Of a stretch of 64,000 nucleotides of DNA, positions 1-6,133 are shown one piece after another. Each line of letters starts with the position of its first letter. Within the stretch, counting starts at the first letter, position 1. The position numbers and the translations under genes are program-made. Where the stretch lies: the NCBI GenBank assembly GCA_035633215.1, contig DASQFI010000062.1:248001-312000 (forward strand), written 5' to 3'. A model generated the notes under the pieces. That model saw only the letters and a list, made by a program, of their open reading frames with translations, was not told where the DNA came from and did not search any database. Source of the DNA: DASQFI01 sp035633215. Its GTDB lineage: Bacteria; Acidobacteriota; Vicinamibacteria; Vicinamibacterales; SCN-69-37.

Positions 1-1470
1 GATCTGTCCACAGACGACGTCCGGATTGCACTGGAGCTGAAGAGCGACGCCAACAAGCGCATGGTGATGGCGTATCTCTTCAAGCACACGCCGCTCCAGT
101 CGACATTCCCGGTCAACCTGACCTGCCTGATTCCGACGGAGAACCCGCTCATCTGCAAGCCCGAGCGGCTGGAGCTGCACGAGATCCTGTGGCAGTTCCT
201 GCACTTCCGGCTCGAGGTCGTGCGTGCGCGGCTGAAGCACGAACTCGAGGCGCTGAAGTCGCGGATTCACATCCTCGAAGGCTTCGCGACCGTCTTCGAC
301 GCGCTCGACGAGATCTTGAAGATCGTCCGCAAATCGGACGGCAAGGCAGACGCCGCCGCGAAGATCATGAAGCGGTTCGAGCTCGACGCCGGGCAGACCG
401 ACGCGATCCTCGAACTGAAAATCTACCGGCTGGCGCGACTCGAGATCCTCGTCATCCAGAACGAGCTGGCCGACAAGCGCAAGCGCGCGAAGGAAATCAC
501 CGGCCTGCTGCGGCGGGACGCGGACCTCTGGAAGATCGTCCGGGGAGAGATCGAGCTGATCCAGAAGACATACGGCGACGCGCGCCGGTCGGAGATCACC
601 GGCGAGGTGGACGAGGAGGAGTACACAGCCGACGACTTCATCGTCGAGGAAGACAACGTCGTCATCGTCACGCGCGACGGATGGGTGAAACGGCAGAAGG
701 AAGTGAAGGACATCGCCTCCACGCGCGTTCGGGAAGGAGACGCCGTGCTGGCGGTGCTGCCGGGCAGCACGCGCGCGACCGCGGTCTTCCTCACGAACTT
801 CGGCGTGGCGTACACGGCGCGAATCGCCGACATCCCGGCCTCCACGGGCTACGGCGAGCCGATTCAGAGTCTCTTCAAGTTCAAGGACGGCGAGAAAGTC
901 GTCGCCGCGCAGAGTCTGGATGTGAAGAGGACGCCGGGCCTCGTGGCCCCGCCGTCAAAAGCCGCCAGGCCCGATGATGCCGAAGCCACGCCGCCGCCGG
1001 TGCACGCGCTGGCGGTCACGAGCGACGGCTACAGCCTCAGGTTCTCGTTCGAGCCGTACGTCGAGCCCAGCACGCGCGCGGGGAGGAAATTCGCCCGGGT
1101 CGCGGAGGGCGCCGAAGTCGTGAACGTCGCGAGAATCACGGGCGACGAGATCGTGATTGCCGCGACACGCCAGGCGCGGGCGATGCTCTGCAAGGCCGAT
1201 GACGTCAATTTCCTCGGCGGTCCGGGCCGCGGCGTTATTCTGATCAAGCTCCAGAAGCAGGGCGATCGCCTGCTCGGTTTCATCGCGTCCAGCGGCGATC
1301 GGGATCTCCTGACGGTCGAAACCACGCGCGGCGCCGAGCAGACGATCAGCACCGCGAAATACGGCGTGACCAGCCGCGGCGGAAAGGGACGCGAGCTCCT
1401 GCAGCGTGGGGAGTTCACGCGCGTGCTTCCGCGCGCGCCCGAGCTGCCGTCGGATGCCGGCGACGCGTAA
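1..1470 (+). CDS. DNA topoisomerase IV/gyrase subunit A, C-terminal part (5' end outside window)
   Basis: The frame is open from base 1, so the gene starts upstream; 489 residues are visible. They cover the end of the breakage-reunion core, the long coiled-coil arm (about residues 60-190, rich in K, R and E) and a beta-propeller-like C-terminal domain with blades such as DGWVKRQ and TSDGYSLRF. This family cuts and passes DNA duplexes together with a GyrB/ParE ATPase; a matching B subunit lies at 28102. A short SRGGKG motif near the C-terminus (about 1373-1390) resembles part of the GyrA box, but the canonical box in the first blade is not evident, so it may be a second, ParC-like enzyme. The catalytic tyrosine is outside the window. 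Family assignment is sure; gyrA versus parC is not. Confidence 0.9.
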   Translation, partial: DLSTDDVRIALELKSDANKRMVMAYLFKHTPLQSTFPVNLTCLIPTENPLICKPERLELHEILWQFLHFRLEVVRARLKHELEALKSRIHILEGFATVFDALDEILKIVRKSDGKADAAAKIMKRFELDAGQTDAILELKIYRLARLEILVIQNELADKRKRAKEITGLLRRDADLWKIVRGEIELIQKTYGDARRSEITGEVDEEEYTADDFIVEEDNVVIVTRDGWVKRQKEVKDIASTRVREGDAVLAVLPGSTRATAVFLTNFGVAYTARIADIPASTGYGEPIQSLFKFKDGEKVVAAQSLDVKRTPGLVAPPSKAARPDDAEATPPPVHALAVTSDGYSLRFSFEPYVEPSTRAGRKFARVAEGAEVVNVARITGDEIVIAATRQARAMLCKADDVNFLGGPGRGVILIKLQKQGDRLLGFIASSGDRDLLTVETTRGAEQTISTAKYGVTSRGGKGRELLQRGEFTRVLPRAPELPSDAGDA

Positions 1471-1528
1471 CGCAACCGATCGTCAGACGGGTTTCTATTA
1501 ACATATGCCTTGGTCCGGAGGGTCCAGG

Positions 1529-2029
1529 ATGCGTCATTCTGTCGGAAGAACTCTTCTCGCGAGTTTCGTCATTCTCAACGTCGTCGCTGCTGGAGTCGTG
1601 GCATACGCGCGGCAAGGTCAGCAAGGCGGGCAGGCGCAGGTCCAGGCCCAACAGGGGCGAGGCGCCGGCCCGCCTCAGAACCTGAAGGTGCTGCCGAAGA
1701 ACTGGTCGCGCCAGCAGGTCCAGTCGCTCATGAACACGTTCGCGTCGTCCCTTGGCGTGCAGTGCACGCATTGTCACGCGGGCACGCCGCCTCAGCTCAA
1801 TTACGCGGCTGACGAGAAGCCCACGAAGGAAGTCGCCCGCAAGATGATCCACATGGTGATGCACATCAACGAGGAACATCTGAAGGGCATCGGCAGCGCC
1901 GAGCCGCCCGCGCCTCCCGCCGCGGGCGCGCCCCCGCCGCTCGGCGCCGGTCCGCAGAAGGTGTCGTGCTTCACGTGTCATCGCGGCCAGCTCAAGCCCC
2001 TCACCGCGCCTGCCAGCGGAGGGAACTGA
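1529..2029 (+). CDS. Di-heme c-type cytochrome, reaction-centre cytochrome-like
   Basis: A 166-residue exported protein. The start at 1529 is chosen because a strong GGAGGG at 1517-1522 precedes it by 6 nt; an ATG at 1505 lacks this. An N-terminal membrane segment (about residues 8-28) acts as signal or anchor, followed by a Q/G-rich linker. Two CxxCH heme-binding motifs are visible: CTHCH at 79-83 and CFTCH at 147-151, separated by a helical stretch and a proline/alanine-rich linker. The pattern matches the short acidobacterial proteins annotated as photosynthetic reaction-centre cytochrome c subunit-like; no photosynthesis is implied. A periplasmic electron-transfer role is inferred. No partner oxidase is adjacent. 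Confidence 0.8.
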   Translation: MRHSVGRTLLASFVILNVVAAGVVAYARQGQQGGQAQVQAQQGRGAGPPQNLKVLPKNWSRQQVQSLMNTFASSLGVQCTHCHAGTPPQLNYAADEKPTKEVARKMIHMVMHINEEHLKGIGSAEPPAPPAAGAPPPLGAGPQKVSCFTCHRGQLKPLTAPASGGN

Positions 2030-2087
2030 CGGAAAGTCAAAAGGCACAAGGCAAACGTTTCTGCCTTCTGCCTTGTGACTTCTGCCG
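2030..2087 (+). repeat. Quasi-palindrome of short purine-rich repeats
   Basis: The gap between the cytochrome gene and proline dehydrogenase starts with a purine-rich arm containing AAAAGGCACAAGGCAAA and continues with a pyrimidine-rich arm (TGCCTTCTGCCTTGTGACTT) that is its imperfect reverse complement. It ends 15 nt before the next start codon. It could act as a terminator, but there is no clean T-tract. It belongs to the locus-specific repeat hairpins discussed in the findings. Confidence 0.6.
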
Positions 2088-2102
2088 TCAGAGAGGCTCC
2101 CC

Positions 2103-3032
2103 ATGTCCGTGATGCGTAAAACCCTGCTCTGGGCCTCGACCAACGTCTGGCTCAGGGAGCGTGCGATGCGCACGAGATTCGTGCGCCGATCCGTCGTCAA
2201 GTTCATGCCGGGCGAACGGGTCGAAGATGCGATCGAAGCCGCCAAGGAACTGAAACCGCTCGGACTGACGACGATCCTCACGAGGTTGGGTGAAAACCTT
2301 ACTCGGATCTCCGAGGCCGCCGAGGTGGCCGACCACTACGTGAAGGTGCTCGACCTGGTCCAGGCGGCCAACCTCGACGCGCACATCTCCGTGAAGCCCA
2401 CGCAGCTCGGCTACGACCAGAACCCGGAAACGTGCTTCAAGTACTGCTTGGCGCTGCTCGAGTGCTGCCGGGCCGTGAACACCTACCTCTGGCTCGACAT
2501 GGAGAGCTCGCAGTACGTCGACGGCACGCTCAAGCTCTACAAGCGCCTGCGCGAGCGGTCGGACAAGGTCGGCGTTGCGGTCCAGGCGTATCTGTACCGC
2601 ACCGACGCGGACATCGAAGAGCTGGTCGACATGGGCGCCGCGATTCGCCTGGTGAAGGGCGCGTATCTTGAATCGGCGGAAGTGGCGTTCCCGAAGAAGT
2701 CCGACGTGGACGACAACTACTTCAAGCTGGCGTCACGGCTGCTTCAGCCGGACAATACCCAACCTGGCGCGCTGCTCCACATCGCGACGCACGACGTGAG
2801 TCTCCAGGACCGGCTGCTGAAGATCATCGAGAAAAACGGCGTCGACACGAGCCGCTACGAGTTCGCGATGCTGTATGGCATTCAAAGCGCGAGGCAGCAG
2901 CATTTCGCGCGCCTGGGGGTGCGCACGCGCTGCCTGATCAGCTACGGCGAGTATTGGTTCCCCTGGTATATGCGACGGCTGGCGGAGCGGCCCGCCAACC
3001 TCTGGTTCGTCGCGAAGAACCTCTTTCGATAA
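2103..3032 (+). CDS. Proline dehydrogenase (monofunctional)
   Basis: A 309-residue FAD-dependent proline dehydrogenase, which oxidises L-proline to pyrroline-5-carboxylate and passes electrons to the quinone pool. The length fits the monofunctional bacterial type (about 300 residues), not the large PutA fusion. Barrel motifs are visible: ISVKPTQLG near residue 98, LDMESSQY near 132, AVQAYLYRT near 160, RLVKGAYLES near 180, IATHD near 230, and a C-terminal region with GIQSARQQ and a YWFPWYMRRL segment that should hold substrate-binding arginines. A weak GAGAGG precedes the ATG. No pyrroline-5-carboxylate dehydrogenase gene is in the window, so the second step is encoded elsewhere. Confidence 0.93.
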   Translation: MSVMRKTLLWASTNVWLRERAMRTRFVRRSVVKFMPGERVEDAIEAAKELKPLGLTTILTRLGENLTRISEAAEVADHYVKVLDLVQAANLDAHISVKPTQLGYDQNPETCFKYCLALLECCRAVNTYLWLDMESSQYVDGTLKLYKRLRERSDKVGVAVQAYLYRTDADIEELVDMGAAIRLVKGAYLESAEVAFPKKSDVDDNYFKLASRLLQPDNTQPGALLHIATHDVSLQDRLLKIIEKNGVDTSRYEFAMLYGIQSARQQHFARLGVRTRCLISYGEYWFPWYMRRLAERPANLWFVAKNLFR

Positions 3033-3043
3033 GAACAGAACAA

Positions 3044-3253
3044 TCAGGATCCAATCCGCTTTGACTCGAACACATCCGCCCTCGCGGCGGCGACGGCGCG
3101 GCTCGCCTGCTCGTTCGCGTTGACGTCCGGTCGGGTGGCGGCAATGGCCTTGCTCAGCGTCAGCCGCTCGTTCAACACACGGTGTTTCAGCACGACGAAC
3201 GGCACGTCGAGGGTCCCGAGTGAAGTCGAGGGGCCGTCAGGGGCGGCCCCCCC
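3044..3253 (-). pseudogene. Shifted-frame C-terminal continuation of the preceding gene
   Basis: On the minus strand, from the G7 run at 3247-3253 to the TGA at 3044-3046, a frame offset by one base reads as a well-behaved helical peptide with motifs PFVVLKHRVLNERLTLSK and ARADVFESKRIGS. Codon use is strongly GC3-biased, like real genes nearby. No good independent start with ribosome site is visible; a GTG near VPFVV is possible, so a separate small gene is the alternative. Best read as the detached end of the 3237-3848 gene. The coding nature is inferred from codon bias, not from homology. Confidence 0.5.
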
Positions 3254-3848
3254 AATCGAAGAGCCGTTTCCACCAGCTTTCCTTGGGATCGGGCGGTGGC
3301 GGCGGGGTCTTCACGGGCGGCGGCAGGATCACGGGCTCGCCGAGCACGTGCGCGGCCGCTCCGTCGAGGAGCAGCACCGCGCGCGCGGCTTCTTCCATCA
3401 ACTGCGAGCCGATGCCTTCCGCGGCGTGGCCCCATTGATCGATCAGTTGGTCGTACGCGCGGACGCGATCGAGTTTGTCGTAGAAGGCCGCGGCGTCGAG
3501 CCATCCGCCAAGAATCTGGCGGCGCGGCACTTTGCTGCCGCCGAGCCCCACGGTGCTGTCGAGCTCCTGCTGCAGCTTCTGCCAGGCGCTGCGCGCGGTC
3601 GCGACCTCGGTATGCGCGGATCCGTCCGGGGTGTCGAGCGCCGAGAGCGCCTGCGCGAACGACGCGCGATCGTTCGTATTCAGCGCGCGCCGCACCGGAA
3701 TCGACAGACGCTTGTACCGCTCGATCAAGCCCTCTTCCTGAAGATAGCCGCCGTCCACCTGCAGCTGATGCTCGGGCTTCGCCAGCACGTCGAGGGCCTG
3801 CCGGATGTGGACGGCATTGCGGCGAAAGGAGCGGAGGGTTTCTGACAC
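3237..3848 (-). CDS. Hypothetical helical protein with proline-rich tail, probably frameshifted at its 3' end
   Basis: About 203 residues, start GTG at 3848 with an upstream GGGAGA; an ATG 12 codons earlier lacks a ribosome site. The protein is mostly alpha-helical and charged, then has a proline-rich linker (PPPVKTPPPPPDPKESWWKR) near its end. I do not recognise a family. The frame stops just after a run of seven G (7 C on the plus strand, 3247-3253). Beyond that run the other frame stays open and looks coding for about 65 more codons, to 3044. The natural protein is therefore probably longer, with either a sequencing error, a mutation or slippage at the homopolymer. The 5' region lies back-to-back with family A repeat 3932-4029 and fumC. 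Confidence 0.6.
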   Translation of the reverse strand: MSETLRSFRRNAVHIRQALDVLAKPEHQLQVDGGYLQEEGLIERYKRLSIPVRRALNTNDRASFAQALSALDTPDGSAHTEVATARSAWQKLQQELDSTVGLGGSKVPRRQILGGWLDAAAFYDKLDRVRAYDQLIDQWGHAAEGIGSQLMEEAARAVLLLDGAAAHVLGEPVILPPPVKTPPPPPDPKESWWKRLFDWGGRP

Positions 3849-3931
3849 CGTGTTCCGGTTCTCCCTCAAGTGTAGGCGAGCCATCGGGGCGGCCCACCAT
3901 GGCGTTTCGGGCGCGGCGGCGGACGCTATAC

Positions 3932-4029
3932 GGGGACGGGGTTTGGCTGTGGAAAACTCCCGGGACGTGGCCCCGCACATTTGCCAGGATAATGTCCCTG
4001 GAGTTTTTCCACAGCCAAACCCCGTCCCC
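3932..4029 (+). repeat. Family A inverted repeat (GGGGACGGGG type), copy 1
   Basis: Left arm 3932-3968 begins GGGGACGGGGTTTGGCTGTG and right arm 3992-4029 is its near-perfect complement ending CCCCGTCCCC; the stem is about 29 bp plus a further paired GGGAC/GTCCC, with a loop near 23 nt. The right arm ends 11 nt before the fumC start codon. A second copy with the same ends and the same GTGGAAAACTCC core, but different bases between, is at 45949-46052. Confidence 0.85.
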
Positions 4030-4040
4030 GTTGGCGTCCA

Positions 4041-5432
4041 ATGGCGAACACACGGAAAGAAACCGACAGCATGGGGGAGATCGAGGTCGCGGCGGACCGG
4101 TACTGGGGCGCCCAGACGGAGCGATCGCTTCATCACTTTCACATCGGCGAGGAGCATTTCACCCGGCCGATGATTCGCGCGTTCGGCCTCCTGAAGAAGG
4201 CGGCCGCGCTCGTGAACGGCGAGATCGGCCTGCTCTCGCCAAACGAGGTGGACCTGATCGTCCGCGCGGCTGACGAGGTGACGAGCGGCAAGCTCGACGA
4301 CCATTTCCCGCTGTTCGTCTGGCAGACCGGCAGCGGCACGCAGACGAACATGAATGCGAACGAGGTCATCTCGAACCGCGCGATCGAGCTCTTCGGCGCG
4401 CCGCTCGGCAGCAAGAAGCCGATCCACCCGAACGACCACGTCAACCGGAGCCAGTCGTCGAACGACACGTTCCCGACCGCGATGCACATCGCTGCGGCCG
4501 AAGAAGTCGTGCGCCGGCTGCTGCCGGCGATCGACCAGCTGCGCTCGACGCTGGACGTGAAGGCGCGCGCGTTTCAGGACGTCGTGAAAATTGGCCGCAC
4601 GCACCTGCAGGACGCGACGCCGCTAACGCTCGGCCAGGAGATCTCGGGCTGGGTGGCGCAACTCGACCTCGCGAAATCCGCGATCGAGGCGGCGTTGCCG
4701 TCGGTCTATATGCTCGCGATCGGCGGCACCGCGGTCGGCACCGGACTCAACGCGCCGCTCGAGTTCGGCGAGCGCACCGCGCGCGAAATCGCGCGGCTCA
4801 CCAAGCTCCCGTTCACGAGCGCGCCGAACAAGTTCGCGGCGCTCAGCGGCCACGAAGCGCTGGTCTTCCTGCACGGCGCGCTCAAGACGCTCGCCACGGC
4901 GCTCACCAAGATCGCCAACGACGTCCGCTGGCTCGCCTCCGGTCCCCGTTCGGGCCTCGGCGAGATCGTGATCCCGGAAAACGAGCCGGGCAGCTCGATC
5001 ATGCCGGGCAAGGTGAATCCGACGCAGTCCGAGGCGATGACGATGGCGTGCGCACAGGTGATGGGAAATGACGTGGCGGTCGGCATCGGCGCGGCCGGTG
5101 GCAATTTCGAGCTGAACGTCTTCAAGCCGCTCATCATCCACAACATCCTGCAGAGCATCCGGCTCCTGGCCGACGCCTCGCGCAGCTTCGATCGCTTCTG
5201 CGCCGCCGGCATCGAACCCAACCGCGATCGCATCGCGCACAACCTGGAACGCAGCCTGATGCTCGTAACGGCTCTGAACCCCCACATTGGGTACGACAAC
5301 GCCGCAAAGATCGCAAAGAAGGCCCATCGCGATGGCACGACACTTCGCGAGGCCGCCGTCAGCCTCGGACTCGTGAGCCCCGAAGACTTCGACAAATGGG
5401 TCGATCCCAAAAAGATGACACGGCCGGACTAA
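4041..5432 (+). CDS. fumC: Class II fumarate hydratase
   Basis: A 463-residue fumarase of the iron-free class II type, hydrating fumarate to malate in the TCA cycle. The family signature GSSIMPGKVNP is present near residue 317, as are the substrate-site motifs SGTQTNMNANEV near residue 98, HPNDHVNRSQSSNDTFP near 133 and GRTHLQDATP near 188. The length is normal (class II about 460). The start at 4041 gives MANTRKETDSMGEIEV, matching the usual TRxExDxxG beginning. The 11 nt between the family A hairpin and the ATG contain no good ribosome site, so the hairpin may influence initiation or transcription may begin close to the ATG. It is transcribed divergently from the unknown gene at 3848. Confidence 0.97.
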   Translation: MANTRKETDSMGEIEVAADRYWGAQTERSLHHFHIGEEHFTRPMIRAFGLLKKAAALVNGEIGLLSPNEVDLIVRAADEVTSGKLDDHFPLFVWQTGSGTQTNMNANEVISNRAIELFGAPLGSKKPIHPNDHVNRSQSSNDTFPTAMHIAAAEEVVRRLLPAIDQLRSTLDVKARAFQDVVKIGRTHLQDATPLTLGQEISGWVAQLDLAKSAIEAALPSVYMLAIGGTAVGTGLNAPLEFGERTAREIARLTKLPFTSAPNKFAALSGHEALVFLHGALKTLATALTKIANDVRWLASGPRSGLGEIVIPENEPGSSIMPGKVNPTQSEAMTMACAQVMGNDVAVGIGAAGGNFELNVFKPLIIHNILQSIRLLADASRSFDRFCAAGIEPNRDRIAHNLERSLMLVTALNPHIGYDNAAKIAKKAHRDGTTLREAAVSLGLVSPEDFDKWVDPKKMTRPD

Positions 5433-5760
5433 GCGAACTGTCGCCGAAGTACTGGAACTGACGCCGAAGTACGGAGCTGACGCTGAAGTACGGGAACTGA
5501 CGCTGAGTACGGCAACTACCGCTCCAGTACAAGAGCTTCCTGAAGTACTGGCACTGACGCTCAAGGACGGCGCTATCGCTTCTCGTACAAGAGCATTCTG
5601 TCGGGGGGGAATCGGGCCTTGGTTCCTTAAGCGCCCAGGCACTCGTGCACGGGGTTTTGCTCTTGTACTCCTTGCCCCCCTCCAGCCGTACTTCAGCGTC
5701 CTTGTCCACCCGTAACTTCTCGGTCGTTCTCCACCGTACTTCTCGGTCCCTCTCCACCGG
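5433..5760 (+). repeat. Gene-free gap filled by inverted arrays of an 18-19 bp repeat
   Basis: The 380-base gap after fumC holds no plausible gene. Its left part (about 5437-5595) has six or seven degenerate copies of a unit like GAACTGACGCTGAAGTACG. Its right part (about 5680-5765) has four or five copies in the opposite orientation, reading CCGTACTTCAGCGTCC and CCGTACTTCTCGGTC. Between them is about 80 bp of unrelated sequence. The unit spacing is direct, without spacers, so this is not a CRISPR array. It is the clearest case of a hairpin whose arms are themselves tandem repeats. Confidence 0.75.
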
Positions 5761-5777
5761 TACTTCTGATCGGCTGA

Positions 5778-5812
5778 ACCGATATATCCTCGACGTCGTC
5801 TAACATATCGGT
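5778..5812 (+). promoter_or_regulatory. Dyad likely to be the PadR operator
   Basis: ACCGATATAT at 5778-5787 and ACATATCGGT at 5803-5812 form a 9 of 10 dyad with a 15-nt spacer. The right half touches the ATG at 5813 and there is no ribosome site, so the transcript may be leaderless and PadR binding would block its own promoter. Autoregulation is known for PadR proteins; this site is inferred from symmetry and position. Confidence 0.6.
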
Positions 5813-6133
5813 ATGGCTTCAATCGGAGAGTTCGAACAGCTCGTTTTGTTGTCCATGTTTCGCGTGGGAAAAGACGCCTATGGCGTGCCGATCTGGCGGG
5901 AAATCGTCGATCGCACCGGACGCAGTGTCTCTCTTGGTGCGGTGTACAAGACGCTGGAACGGCTTGAGGACAAGGGGTTTGTCGGAAGCCGTGAGGGGGC
6001 GCCGACGCCCGAGCGGGGCGGGCGGCGGAAGAAGTACTACCGGCTGCTGGCCGCCGGACATCGCGCCCTCACGCAGTCGCTCGGGGCCCTTCGCAGCATG
6101 ACCGACGGGCTCGAGTCGGAGTTGAAGCTGTGA
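5813..6133 (+). CDS. PadR-family transcriptional regulator
   Basis: A 106-residue winged-helix repressor of the PadR family. Characteristic features are the N-terminal LVLLSMFRVGKDAYGVPI segment, the recognition helix region SLGAVYKTLERLEDKG and the wing with GGRRKKYYRL, followed by a short dimerising helix. In acidobacteria this type of small PadR gene commonly precedes an ADOP permease and presumably controls it. Here it overlaps the permease by 4 nt (GTGA), so both are translated from one transcript. The dyad at 5778-5812 is the likely binding site. The effector ligand cannot be told from sequence. Confidence 0.93.
   Translation: MASIGEFEQLVLLSMFRVGKDAYGVPIWREIVDRTGRSVSLGAVYKTLERLEDKGFVGSREGAPTPERGGRRKKYYRLLAAGHRALTQSLGALRSMTDGLESELKL

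Noticed and set aside
3849..4604. Long minus-strand frame running from the unknown gene into fumC
   Set aside because: The part over fumC is rich in R, H and A and is the antisense of a clear fumarase; only the part below 3848 looks coding.
5433..5760. Possible CRISPR array
   Set aside because: Units are degenerate, 18-19 bp, without unique spacers, and half are inverted; no cas genes nearby.
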